The position numbers and the translations under genes are program-made. From positions 62,001 to 126,000 of the forward strand of contig NADL03000688.1 of the NCBI GenBank assembly GCA_002205965.3: a DNA stretch of 64,000 nt, written 5' to 3'. Of the stretch, positions 9,590 through 21,025 are shown one piece after another (the first letter of the stretch is position 1; each line of letters begins with the position of its first letter). The notes under the pieces were generated by a model. The model worked only from the letters and a program-made list of their open reading frames with translations, made no database searches and was not told the origin of the DNA. Source of the stretch: Kappaphycus alvarezii. Its lineage: Eukaryota; Rhodophyta; Florideophyceae; Gigartinales; Solieriaceae.

Positions 9590-11790
9590 GCATCAGAGAG
9601 CAGGGAATGAGGTGTCGACGAACTTCGGACACCCGACCAGTACCTTTATGGGATAAAATTTGCTCAGAAATTCGATGCAGTCCGGCCTCCATCCTTACGC
9701 CAACTGAACTGAGCCGTAGACATCGAAAGCCATAGGGTGGAAATTGATATGTCAAACAACTCACATGCCTCGAGGATTGTAGGTCATTTTGCTTTCTCAA
9801 AGACCTTGTCAAGGCTGGAGAAGTATCATTGGAAACATAAAGCGAGCGATATGGAGAAGTAAACCAAAGGCCGGTTGATATGCCAGCTGAAGGATCAAAT
9901 TACGAGTGCTCCAGTTCTGGTCGCTCCGAATTAGAAGAAAGCACTCAGAGATTACATTGATGCTTCAAGAAAAGCTATTTCGAGGGCTTGAGTTTCGAGA
10001 TTGTCACCTAAAACCATGGGTTGAGAACTCATTTACAAAGCCTAACCTGAGTAGGCGGGAGTCAAGATGGCTAGAAACCTGACGAAACTTTGGAATATTC
10101 CCGGTTACTCTGAAGCCAGGAAGGATACATTTACTTGGAGAGACCTTGTCAAGAGCTCCGCATGTTGCTGGAAAAGTTGACCCTTTTCTGAATTTCAATC
10201 ATGTTTCGATCCAACACATCAAGCTTGATTATGTGATTGGAAGCTATGACCGAAATAATTTCTTCGGACCTATTGCTAAGATTATGAATTTTAAACGGAT
10301 TGATGATAAAGTGAAAAGTCGGCAAGTTGAAAAGCCTTTTACTTTGTTCCGCAGGGAAGGAAAACATCAGGTTTACCATGTAAAACGCACTGTACCTCGA
10401 TAGTATATTTCAAAGATCCCCGAGGTGGTATATAACTCAAAGATTGCCGGTCACCTTGCTCTCTCAAAGACCATATCAAGCTAAAGAAGTATCATTGGAT
10501 TGATAGTAAAGCGAGTGAGGTGAAAAAGTAAACTGAAGGTTGCTTGACATGTCAGCAGAAGGGAGAGTACTTTAGAGAGAAGCTTTCGGATCCATTTACG
10601 TTGGAGAATTCGATGGGGTTTCCTTGCAACAGGTTTCATCCATGAATTTACGATGGAAAGGAAATGATATGATAGTATTGCAAGATGAGTCGACAGGTTG
10701 TAAAGGAGAGTTCATTTCATTTCATTAAAGGGAACGGATACAGCAGTATATTTCGCTGACAGGTTTTTCAGCAACGTTTTCAAACTGCACGTAATGCCAG
10801 ATGAAATTGTTCAGAACGCAATCCTAAGTTTACATCAAAGTTTTGGGATCGCTTGGTGGATTTTTGTGGAGTCAAGTTGACAATGTCGAGTAGTCACCAC
10901 CCTCAAACAGATGGAGCTTCGAAAAAATGAATCATATGATTAGGAACTACCTACGATGCTATTGTAGTTATCATAAAGATGACTGGGATGAACTGCTTCC
11001 GGGAGCAGAGTTTGCATACAACTCAGCAATGAGTGCTGAGTTGGGATTTTCGCCTGGTGGTCTGGAATCAGAAGTTCCCTATGAATCTAGTGACAGAATT
11101 TCATTGCCCTTTAGAGTCTGTTGAACAGTTTAGGTCAACACTGAGGATATTATTTGAGAGTTCAAAGCTTGAATATAAAGTTACTTAGATTGGGCAAAGT
11201 GCAAGTTTATCAAAGAAGTACAAGAGGCCCGAGTATATAGTAGAAGACAAAGTTTTGACCATTAAATAAATGCTTGAAGATGATTACTCAAAGATGCATA
11301 ACTAGGAAATATTTACTGCACGGAGATATAGCCATTTGAAACCCTGAACCTGATTGGAAAAAGTGCTGTAAAGTTGGATCTTCCAAGTAACATCAAAATT
11401 TATCCAGTTATTCTTGTGATTCATGCAACTCCATGAAAACACAAACTTTTGGAAAAAGGTGTGCCCATACTCCAACGTCCTGATCCCGCTCCTGGATAAG
11501 AATGAGGGTAATATGGGGTGAACGCTGTCTTGAAGCAAAGGCAGAGAGGAAAAGGATATCAGATCCTCAGTTTGATGAAGAGTAGCCCCAGACATGAAGC
11601 TGAGTAGCAAATCAGAAGAGCCTTAGTGGATTTTGATGGAACATTAAACATAAAATTCAGAGAGTACATTATCGCCGACAAGCGGCACACAGAATTAGTT
11701 GAAGAATACGTCAACCAGGAGGAAGTGGCAACCTTGTGACAAACAAGATCTGCACCGTGCGTTTGATGGAAACGGCATGACATCCGTTAT
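9590..11790 (+). mobile_element. Ty3/gypsy fossil, integrase and C-terminal part
   Basis: Old Ty3/gypsy copy, heavily broken (well over ten breaks). Recognisable parts are two diverged stretches of the integrase zinc-binding region near 9780 and 10430, the integrase core around 10850-11100 (SSHHPQTDGASK, WDELLPGAEFAYNSAMSAEL), and an integrase C-terminal/chromodomain-like region around 11300-11660. No gag, protease or RT was found. A direct repeat of about 35 bases (CTGAGCCGTAGA.ATC, then AAGCCAT) at about 9706 and 12023 might be a remnant of its LTRs. Confidence 0.75.
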
Positions 11791-12139
11791 TTTAGGATAT
11801 TTTCAGCCATTAAATTTAACTAAATGGCGGACGTATTTCAGAATTGTCTAGAACTGGTATTCGTTTGCTGTGTCAGCTCAAAGCCTGGTTTAAAATTCTT
11901 ACATCAAATGCAGCCGCGGTACCAGTACCAGAACAGAAGGAACTGGACATCTACTATTTGAAATACTTTCGCCATCAACTCCTACCAGTGTTTTAGCTCT
12001 TACCTAACCCCTTCGCTTCAAACTGAGCCGTAGATATCAAAAGCCATGGGGTGGAAGTATATACGGAGCTCGTCACATAAAACGGGGTAGCCAACTTCTT
12101 TGACGACCTCAGCTTGGAAAAGAAGGGCGGTGGGATCAT

Positions 12140-12390
12140 AGATGACGGAAAATCGAGGGTTTATCACCATGAGAGCCAGGTACCGACTCAAAGTGCCAAT
12201 ATCTACTCTCGGGAATTGGAACTCAGATGCATTTCCGGTTCTAACAGATATGATAGACTGGTGGCGCGAAAGCTACAAAGAACATCGGGCATGTGCGATC
12301 ATTCCTCGTGCAAAAACACGATGCACCCACGGTATCGTCCAACCCAGCATTTCTTACTTACGCCAGTCTTGTGAGGGGGTCTTCTGGACT
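12140..12390 (+). pseudogene. LINE-like tail, copy C (3' half)
   Basis: Contains RGFITMRARYRLKVPISTLG followed by SDAFPVLTDM, the second half of the domain described for copy A, then diverged sequence to about 12375. Frames vary. Confidence 0.5.
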
Positions 12391-12399
12391 ATATACAAT

Positions 12400-12590
12400 A
12401 AAATACCTGCTCCTTCCAGTCTATGCATGTAAATGTTGTGCAATTAATCCATAACATGCTGATATACCCCTTTGTAATTAAAGGACCTGTTATATTTCTC
12501 CACTGCGCTATTCAGAATTATAGCTTATTTCTTTCCCCCTTTCAAAAAATTGAACACTGCATCTTTTTGTGGTAAAACGAAAGACCCCAA
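12400..12590. other. AT-rich spacer
   Basis: No coding signal between two LINE fragments. Confidence 0.4.
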
Positions 12591-12689
12591 CTGATTCGAA
12601 AGTTGCTACCCATTTCACTCAAATACAAAGAGGTTTATCGTCACCCCGCCATCGAGCCGAGGGATTGCCTTCATCCTACAAGGCCGGAC

Positions 12690-13078
12690 ATCAGGGCAAT
12701 GGGAAGCATTGGAGGCACGAATTTCTTCGATATCTTTTTTGCCAACCCACTCGCGCCATCTTACAGGAGAGTGCGCATATTTAACCGCTCACATCCCTCA
12801 ACGCGGCAAAGGCTACAAAGCATAGAAGATATAAATCGTTTACCGCGAACGTCACCCGAAGTAGGCTCATGCCTGTCCCTATATCCTCCCTCGGGGGCTG
12901 CCACCCAGACACGTACGCAGTGCTAACCGACGTGGCGTTGAACTTGGCTGTTAGGACAACGGAGAAGTACGGGACGGTTAGAGCAGTTTTATCCCAGAGG
13001 CATGCGGCAACAGCAGTGATGTTCAATGCATCATGCCTGCTGACAAGCTTTGAGCCAGCCATTGAGGCTCACGAGTAG
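12690..13078 (+). pseudogene. LINE-like tail, copy D
   Basis: The most complete copy. It opens RPDIRAMGSIGGTNFFDIFF then ANPLAPSYRRVRIFN. The frame changes in the middle, and it ends RSRLMPVPISSLGGCHPDTY, AVRTTEKYGTVRAVLSQRHA and a stop at about 13076. The leading RPDI..G...FDI.F.NPLAPS matches the usual run-in of the family (RPADILL, then DVTVVSP). Confidence 0.6.
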
Positions 13079-13079
13079 C

Positions 13080-13660
13080 ATTATGTAAAAATTAAATGAT
13101 ATGCGTAGATCCGAAATATGTAATTCCAAATAAATGAATAATAAATTACCAGAATAGAACTGAGAATAATAATAATAATAAAACCAATATTTATTGATCG
13201 ACGGGGATAGTTCGATGGCCCGAGACTTGCTAAAATTTTCTAACAGCCTAAGACTATTTATACCGCATATCTGAGTACAAAGCTGCAAGATGATTCCACC
13301 ACTATAATAATAATTGTAGACCAAATTAATGCTCAATAAAAATTGTAGAATAATAATCCAGGTGAGCAATAATCCAAATAATAATTTGCTGGCAATATAA
13401 TTCAAGTAGTTATAACTGTAAAATTTAGAAATCAAGTGACAGACATAAGAATTGCTTCACGTGTAATACAGTATTAAATGTGGGCCAGTGAAAATAGATA
13501 ATTTTTTTTCGATGATTCACTATACACAAAAATTGTTGACCTCTGACAGAAAATTGTTCCACAATTTGTCATCACTGTATTTGATATGGAAAACCAATTA
13601 AATAGTTTTCGATTACCTGTAAAAATATTTTCCAATTTTCACAAATTACCCATTATCCTG
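13080..13660. other. AT-rich spacer
   Basis: AT-rich, with an (AAT)n stretch around 13170. No gene is supported; the 134-residue minus-strand frame is low-complexity Tyr/Leu/Ile. Confidence 0.5.
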
Positions 13661-13725
13661 AACACGTCTAGCATAGACCGGGAGATATCCGAACCGCACT
13701 TTTCAAACATTAAAGAACCAAATCG
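13661..13725 (+). repeat. Direct repeat, right copy
   Basis: Partner of 8223-8286. It ends 72 bases before the presumed 5' end of the copia LTR. Confidence 0.6.
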
Positions 13726-14126
13726 ATTTGCTGTTTAGCAAGAAGAATCACAATCTTAAAATAGTTATGTAAAAGGTTTCCTGTCATTATAAATTCGCTT
13801 TCGGAATGACTCAGTGTTGAGTCATCCAATTTTATACCGAGAAAGAGAAAAAGAACCTCAATAGGATAGGCATATGCGTTTTAATGTTTCTTTTATCAGA
13901 CCATGTCGGAATTGCAACGAGACAACAAACACCCGGTAGGGGTATTCGTCTACGTGCTTTTTTTCTTTCATTTATCCAAATGGTATGTGGTTTATGTTAG
14001 TGTAATTTCACTTCTTTGCTTATTTCTCACAGCTGACAACTCGAAAAGAGGCTTACAGTTATTACTTTACTATACCGTTCAACCTAGAACTTGACAGTTA
14101 TGTTTATGCACTGCATAGTGCTGTAA

Positions 14127-14159
14127 GCTTGAGCTGATCTACTTTAGATCAGCTCAAGC
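14127..14159. repeat. Perfect 15-bp inverted repeat in the copia LTR
   Basis: Arms 14127-14141 and 14145-14159 (GCTTGAGCTGATCTA) are separated by a 3-base loop. This is a short stem of the kind often present in LTRs. Confidence 0.85.
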
Positions 14160-15676
14160 AAGTTTAGGGTTATACACATACCGTCGTCTGCATGTCTTCT
14201 GGAAACTTCCTTCGATCAACAGAAAGCATCAGTCGACTCGCCTTGAAGCCTATATAAGCCCCGGTCTCTCTCCATCATCTACCTGAGTAAAGTTCCTTAC
14301 CACCTTCTCCTCTCTCATCTCTCTTTCTCGGTCCCTCACTGTTTCTACCCTTATCTTTCTCTCTCTCTTGCTTTCCTGCTCTCTACCTCACTCCTGTCTG
14401 GCTCCCTCGCTCCCTTTCTCTCTCTCTCTCGTTGTATCCATCAGTTTATGGTCTAGCCCTGTAATGCCACCACTGCGTCAGCAGAAATTAGTCCGTGCGG
14501 ATAGGGTTAAGCTACGGTAGCGGGGCCTTTACTTTTCTCTAAGTAATTACCGAGCGGGATGGTATTTAGTTAAGATCAGAGAGGTCAACTTGTTCCGACT
14601 CCGGCACCTTGAAGTGGTAAAACCTACTATTTTGTTCTCAATAGGGTATTGGCCCAGGCTCTGTCGTCTAGCTCTGTTTTAGATCTTCGTACCGCTTCGT
14701 TTGTCCGTTTTGGTCATCTTACAGTATGTCTGACCTGGAGAAGCTCCGTATCCGCCCTCTGAATGATAAATTCGACTACGGTTTTTGGAAAATCGCATCG
14801 AAGCCGCTTGTTCGGCGAAGGATCTCGATGAGGTACTGTCTTCTAGTACCGTATCTTGATCTTCCGAAGCTCAAACGAAGTTCGCTGAGCGTCAGCGTCA
14901 AGCAGGTAACATAATAGTCGATGAGCTGAGTGACCACGGGTTGCGTGTCGTCCGTGTGGTGATAGGGAAACCGAAGTAATTGCTTGAAAAGCTGGATGCA
15001 CAATATCGGTCGACGTCAAGAGCCTCCGAGATCAAAAATATTTCCGAGTTGGTTTCCGTTCGGTATAAAAGTCTGAAGTCAGACATGGCCAAGCACATCG
15101 ACCGGGTGGCTGGCATCGTCAAGGAGCTCCGCAACATGGATGCCAAGCTCGAAGACACCCTCTCCGTCGGTATCCTCGTGGCTTCAGTCGAGGTCCTCGA
15201 GCTTGCACCCGTTACGGCAGCAACTACAGGGAAAAATTCGGCCATAATTATAAGAACATAAATTCTAAAGTTATGTTTTTATAACTTCTGGCCATAAGTT
15301 CTAAAAAATAACTTCCAATATTATGATTTTAAACTTTTCCAAGCTATGTTTTAGAACTTTGATGTGCACAAAGCCAACCTTTCGGGCGATTATTGATAAT
15401 AATCACAAAATGCTATACTCTATGGCTGTAGGAAGGCAAATATTTGAACCTATCAAAGCTATGATTGTAGTCTAACTCATCACGTACCAAAGTTACAAGG
15501 AAATAATATGCGGCATAACTCCAGAGAACTATGTAGTAGAACTTTTGCACATAACTTACTTAATCATTGAGCCATAAACCACTCCCGCAAGTACACTGCG
15601 CGAGCCATAACTCACTCCCGAAAGACACCAGCCGGAGGGGCAATTCATACTGAAGCTCAAAAAAGAGGACAATAAA

Positions 15677-15910
15677 GTGAATTATGCGCTACGATACGAG
15701 CACTGTTTTTCCCAATTGGCTACGAGACGCATAGTACAATCGGTAGATCCGCTCGATGCCCTTGCCAAAATTGCATCCTTCTTCTCAATACTCCGCGGCA
15801 CCACTTTCTGTGACCAATACCAACGACTAGTTACAAATTACCTCGTTCTCCAGCTCACGGCCGACGCCGTTTCTCGCCGTGCTCTGTCCCTCTCATCACC
15901 TGACGCTTGA
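15677..15910 (+). CDS. Short coding-like fragment, unrecognised
   Basis: A 77-residue frame (TRRIVQSVDPLDALAKIASF) ending at a stop before a LINE-like fragment. It may be the upstream part of the same broken ORF. No function is assigned. Confidence 0.25.
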   Translation: MNYALRYEHCFSQLATRRIVQSVDPLDALAKIASFFSILRGTTFCDQYQRLVTNYLVLQLTADAVSRRALSLSSPDA

Positions 15911-16029
15911 TTGTCCCGGCGGGCCCAATAATCACACAATAAAGGATTCATATCTCTCTTAGTAATTGAGGAGAAAGTTGGATTGGATGTTTTACTTGAG
16001 TAAAGAAGGTGGGTACCCCAACAAACTTC

Positions 16030-16375
16030 CCCCTCAAGATCTTGAGAATGTCGCCTTCGTGACCCCGTTGACCCTTTCATTCAACCCGTTCACAAGCTTA
16101 AACGCTGCTCAGTAGGATGAGCTTCGAAAGTATCAAGGGTTTATATCTGGATTAACCGACCGGAACAGGCTCATACCTGTTCTGATATCCACACTCGGAG
16201 GGTGGCACACTGACGCGTTCTCACTTATCACGGAAGTGGCAAGATCGGTCGCTAGCCGAGCCTTGGACCAATACTCCAAGGTGAGAGCCATACTCCTACA
16301 GCGTCATGTAGCGTTGATAGTTAGATCCAAAACCGCCTGCTTATTGAGCGGGCTATCGCCTACTCTGTAATTATT
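16030..16375 (+). pseudogene. LINE-like tail, copy E
   Basis: FRKYQGFISGLTDRNRLIPV, LISTLGGWHTDAFSLITEVA, then SKVRAILLQRH and LLSGLSPTL with a stop. This is the second half of the copy A domain and lies inside the left end of the 12-kb block. The first half near 16040 (DPFIQPVHKLKRC) is eroded. Confidence 0.55.
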
Positions 16376-16554
16376 ATTAAGTATTGAAGTACCAGGTACT
16401 CTCGATACTGCAACCTTATTTGACTCTATGTTTACGGGACTCCAATCTTTTATAGCACTCCCAGTAAACCAACCCTGTTTGCCTCCCCTCTTGAGAATCA
16501 AGTAACCTCGGTCAATCGGTGAAAAAAGCACGAGGCCGGCTACAGGAAGTAGCG

Positions 16555-16880
16555 TCGGAACGGATTTATTCGATGTTACATTCGTGAATTCGCAAGCTTC
16601 TTCAAATAGAAGATTTAGCTGCTTCAATGTATTGAAATACCTGAACGCAGCGAACTCCTCTAAGTTTAGAAGTTAAGAAGACTTTATTGCGACGATTGCC
16701 AGTTCCTGAATCGTCCCAGTGCCGATATCCACACTCGGAGGTTCGCACCCTGACGCTTTGCAATTTTGACTGACGTGGCCAGAAAAGTGAATATTACAGA
16801 CATGGAGACCCGGAGCCGTAAGATCTGTCCTGATTCAAAGACAAGCGGCAGTCGTATCACACTAATTCGTCGTTCATAGT
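16555..16880 (+). pseudogene. LINE-like tail, copy F
   Basis: LFDVTFVNSQASSNRRFSCF, then SSKFRS followed by a stop, IVPVPISTLGGSHPDAL, then a frame change and VLIQRQAAVVS. It directly follows copy E, so the two are head-to-tail. Confidence 0.55.
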
Positions 16881-16902
16881 ACTATAATACGTACTGCAGT
16901 GC

Positions 16903-16926
16903 ATTGATCGCCATACGGCGATCAAT
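16903..16926. repeat. 10-bp inverted repeat
   Basis: ATTGATCGCC and its exact reverse complement flank ATAC; partial pairing extends a few bases outward. Confidence 0.8.
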
Positions 16927-16939
16927 GGCACTAATACCA

Positions 16940-17580
16940 TGAGTATGTAGAAGGTAGAACCTTCTATTATTGTTGCTGTTTGCACGCATCATAATGATGC
17001 CGCTGGTATGTCCTTGAGATAGACAATGACGACAGCTGGCAGCAATATTCACATTGAGTAAGGCCGCGGCGAAGGACGATTACCACGACGACGAGCCTTC
17101 GAGTGCACTGCCATCGGTGGCAAGGATGGCTGCGCAAAATTCAAAGATGCAGCATACAGTACACAGGTAATAGCGTCTTATTCTTGGCAGGCTCTCTCCT
17201 TAATTTACTGTAACAGACATTTTTTCATTACGAACATAATTCTGATGCCGTCAAGGTGACGATGTCATTACACCATATAGCAAAGCAGTCAACCATGGCT
17301 GTATACTTACGTCTGTGTATTCCGCCTACGATAGCACTCAAGAAAACCACATCCATTCCCCTCATAGGCACTTGTGCCCCTCACAGGCACATGTGACTAT
17401 GAGGGAGACCCTGGCAGCTGACTTCGTCGGGCTATATGGTTCACAACAAAAAAGGTTTCAGTACGTAAATTCATGTGAAGTTTATGGTATATGTATGGTC
17501 TCCCAGTCTAAAGACGACAACTATTAACAATTCTAACTAGGCACATACACGCACTGTTTTCCATTAAGGAGGCATATTAT
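16940..17580. other. No gene recognised
   Basis: Between the LINE scraps and the first gene of the nested element. A 70-residue plus-strand frame at 17315 has no recognisable features. Confidence 0.35.
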
Positions 17581-17586
17581 AATCAC

Positions 17587-19906
17587 TCACATGGAAGGGG
17601 ACTCATCCTTTTTTGTGCTCCACAACGCATAATGTACATGACCACCACTATGCAAAAAGAATCTATGTCCCTTGACATTGTATTTTGCACCCTTAACGGT
17701 CCTGAATAATCTGTCATGGTACTGGATTGAGTGTGATTCAGTCATCGGATAGTCCATGAAAGCTGTAACCATCTCTTTGCAGCTTACACCGCAGTGGAAG
17801 CGATCAGAACGAAAGAAAAAAATGCTGTATGGAGGCACAGTCACCAAAGAAGATGGTGCTTTCGATGCAGCGATTCTGGCATCGTCAGACTGACGACAGT
17901 TCAAGGTGACCTGTAATATTTCCCAAGCACGAAGAGCAAACGGCGCGCTTCCAGAATACATGAAGATAAGGGCTGGGCTCTCCTGTGGAACGGCGTAATA
18001 TTTCTTATGTGAATACCCGAATCACACGCCAGGCTCGATAGTCATAAAATACGTGTGTAATTCCTGTCGCAAAACGTTGGAGGACGATAACAGTAGCGAA
18101 CCTCCTAGTTGTGGCAAGATTAGTAGAGCTCTACTGGACTGCAAACACAAGATATCGACCATGTGAGCGATGAAAGCTTCAGTCTTCAACCGAACCACAA
18201 AGAGAGGTTCATCATCACGCAATAACGCCTCGCCTGTCATTCTCAGTGTAGACTGATACCTGGAGAACTTGCTAGCTTCTGAGTCGGGCATCTGACGAAG
18301 CGTGATGTGAGGCTCTGATTCGTCGTGAGGTGTAGTGTTAATTGTGTGCCAATATGATCCTCATGTCCCTGCTATCATCTGGTCAAAATTTTCAAGTAGG
18401 CCATCAATGAAGTTATCAAATGCGAATCGCCCTGAACCTGCACCAGCTCGAAAATACCCGGTAGCACAGTGAAATCATCCTTGAATAATTCAGGACGGCA
18501 TTGACTGGAGAATGACCAGAGCTTCTCTATAACGATAGCACGGCCAGTATCCCTTTTGTAATAACCTTCTGACGGATCCATGGTTCTAACCAAGTTCATG
18601 TATGCCTGACATTAGAGATCATCAAAGTCGTCACTATCTAAATAATACCTCGAATTACTTTGAGCCTAGTCCATCAGGGTAGCCATTCGGGAAACGGAGA
18701 TCAAATTTCCTGAGAAACTTAGTCGGAATTCGAATATGAATGTCAATGTCCACCACGTCCTTCCCTTTTCTTGCTGCAACTTCCCTCTCCTGACGGTGAT
18801 GCTCTTCGAATCGGTTCGGAGGTACCCGCGGTCTGAAAACTACTGTATCACTAGAGACATTCCTCACCAACTTAGTCTTCTTCAACCGTACAGCCTTTCT
18901 CTCCATTTCAATACCAGATTCAAGCGGTGATCTCTTCTTTTTACGAGGATAATCCCGACCACCAGTCTAATTTGCTCTGTCAGACATTTGAACTGGATGA
19001 TGCTCAAGTTGCATCTCTTTGTCACCCATACTGCTTCATCCTAGCTGTTGAGCATCATCACCGTCTTCACCATGATCATACTGCTCACCACCATCTCCTC
19101 CATCAAGGAGCTCACTGTTTCACCACATTCACCGTTATGATGACGACATTTGCCACCATCATTGTCCCCATGGACATCACTTTTACCTCCAAATGTGTCT
19201 TGTACCATATCCACACCACCATAATCCTCTTCCATTTCAACATCAGGTCATACGATGACATCATCACCACCAGGGTCACCCAGCACATCGCTCGTCGTAT
19301 CAGTATCGAGCATGCTAACATAAAGACCATGCGAATCTGATGCACCACCTCCATCACGTGTATCACACAAACGGGGAAGTGTCTTCTCTTTGTTCTTGGT
19401 GGACTTACGCACAGCGAAGAGGAAGCAGTTGATAGCCTGATCAGTGTGACGACGCAACATGGCATCCTTGGAATACATTCGAAGTTGCAACTCATTCGCA
19501 CGTGTTTCACTCTCTGTGAAGCTCCATGTTTATTTTGAACCTCACCGATCAGAAAATCATCCACAGATAAATCCTCATCACTATCGAAGCTCGAGTTCCC
19601 TGAAGTTCATATGTGCACGAGGCTACCATTCGATATGGATTCAGCTTCACATTAATGAGAGCGTTGATGTTCCTGCCTTTGATTGTTGATAACGGCAGTG
19701 GCGGCATGGTGATTATCATAATCGGCAGTGCCCTCTGTATCCAAGTTTCCTACATTCTGTGCAGATAGTGCATATTGGATTGCGTTGGTTGGATCTTGAC
19801 AATCATTCTGATGTCGACAAATAATGGACGGCACAATTTCGCGGTTTATTCTTCTTCTCTTGCTAATCCTGTTTCTTGTAGAAACTCCTTTCAGACGGCG
19901 GGGCAT
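17587..19906 (-). CDS. Large unrecognised gene of the nested element
   Basis: Consecutive minus-strand coding stretches read as one multi-part gene. It starts (Met at 19906) with a very basic segment, MPRRLKGVSTRN then SKRRRINRE, likely a nuclear signal. At 19490-19041 it has a Lys-rich segment, then an Asp/Gly/His-rich acidic segment. At 18906-18655 comes a basic-to-beta block (VSSDTVVFRPRVPPNRFEEH, DIDIHIRIPTKFLRKFDLRF). At 18599-18375 it reads MDPSEGYYKRDTGRAIVIEK, at 18291-18022 a Leu-rich helical block (IAHMVDILCLQSSRALLILP), and at 17961-17587 a C-terminal block (YSIFFFRSDRFHCGVSCKEM). The pieces are separated by stops, so introns or decay are needed. No catalytic motif or family is recognised. 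Confidence 0.4.
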
Positions 19907-20199
19907 TTTGACTTCAACGTAGGTTTTGGATGGCGTCGAGTCGCCCTTTCAGGGAAATTACGGGTACCACGGCACCCGGAATTGGCTGCCAGTGAATTAT
20001 TGACTGCTTGGAGTGTTCAGGGATACAGTCGATTACATCTCCCCAGCAGTAAACTACCAAACAGCTTCCCCCGTAGGCTTATTGCTAGCAATCCACTTAT
20101 CGATAATAACGACCTACATTACATTTATTTAATTGTAAACATGATCGGTATTCTCCTTTTCGAAAGTATCGTTGGACTCTCCCTCACAAATTAAATGAT

Positions 20200-20880
20200 T
20201 TGAAACCTTACAGGCATGTTATTACAGTTCATGAAGTCCTCGGTACGGTTACCTTGTAGTGTGTCCTGTTATTCAATTCATGAAGAGTACGATACGTGTA
20301 TCTCATTAACGATGTTCCTTACTCTTTTAAACGGGATGCTTTCCTGTTTACTTACAGAATATGTCATCTGATTCAGGACTAGGACGCTATTATCTTGTTT
20401 GTTTGAGCCATTTACAGCTACATGATGATGGGGGTCAATTTACCATATATATATACATGTATGTGTACATTATATATGGTTTCAGTTTATCATGCACTCT
20501 ACAGTATATACATCATTGCCTACGGTTATATTCATGCAACGCACGCGTCGCACGACTCACACGTGTACTTTCAGAGGAATGTGTGCTGCTGGTGCCAGCA
20601 GCACATTTACTTCTGGTAACGGCATAGTAATTACAGATAAAATGTTATTTTTAACTTCATACTTTTATTGCTGAATCTGTATTTATCAAGTCGATTCATC
20701 GTACTCGTCATTTTGGCCCCCCATACTCATCATTCTAACCCCTCATACTGATAACCAACTGAACGTGGTCCACGTTTTACGTACGTAATGGTTACGTAAC
20801 AGTATTACTTGTTGAAGTACTTCATACAGCTACTAGTAATGCACCTTACCTCATACTGATATCAATTGCTCACGGTCTCG
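20200..20880. other. Spacer between divergent genes of the nested element
   Basis: Lies between the 5' ends of the minus-strand gene (19906) and the plus-strand gene (about 21026). It contains an AT-rich near-palindrome at about 20441-20480 (CCATATATATATACATGTA). No supported gene. Confidence 0.35.
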
Positions 20881-21025
20881 AGCAAAAAGTATGACGATCT
20901 TTACTAAAACATCCCTTGCCAGGCGAGTGCCGATATCCTTCGTAGCCATTCATCTCTCTCTCCTTTCGCATCACTGTCAAACAGCGTCGAGGAAACTTGT
21001 CTCTTTGCTGCCTCCACCAACAAAG

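Noticed and set aside
13031-13435. 134-residue minus-strand frame
   Set aside because: Composition follows AT-rich DNA (Tyr, Leu, Ile, Asn) and includes an (AAT)n run.
14280-14440. CT-rich tract as a separate microsatellite locus
   Set aside because: It lies just after the TATA-like box of the copia LTR and is best read as the LTR/leader polypyrimidine stretch.
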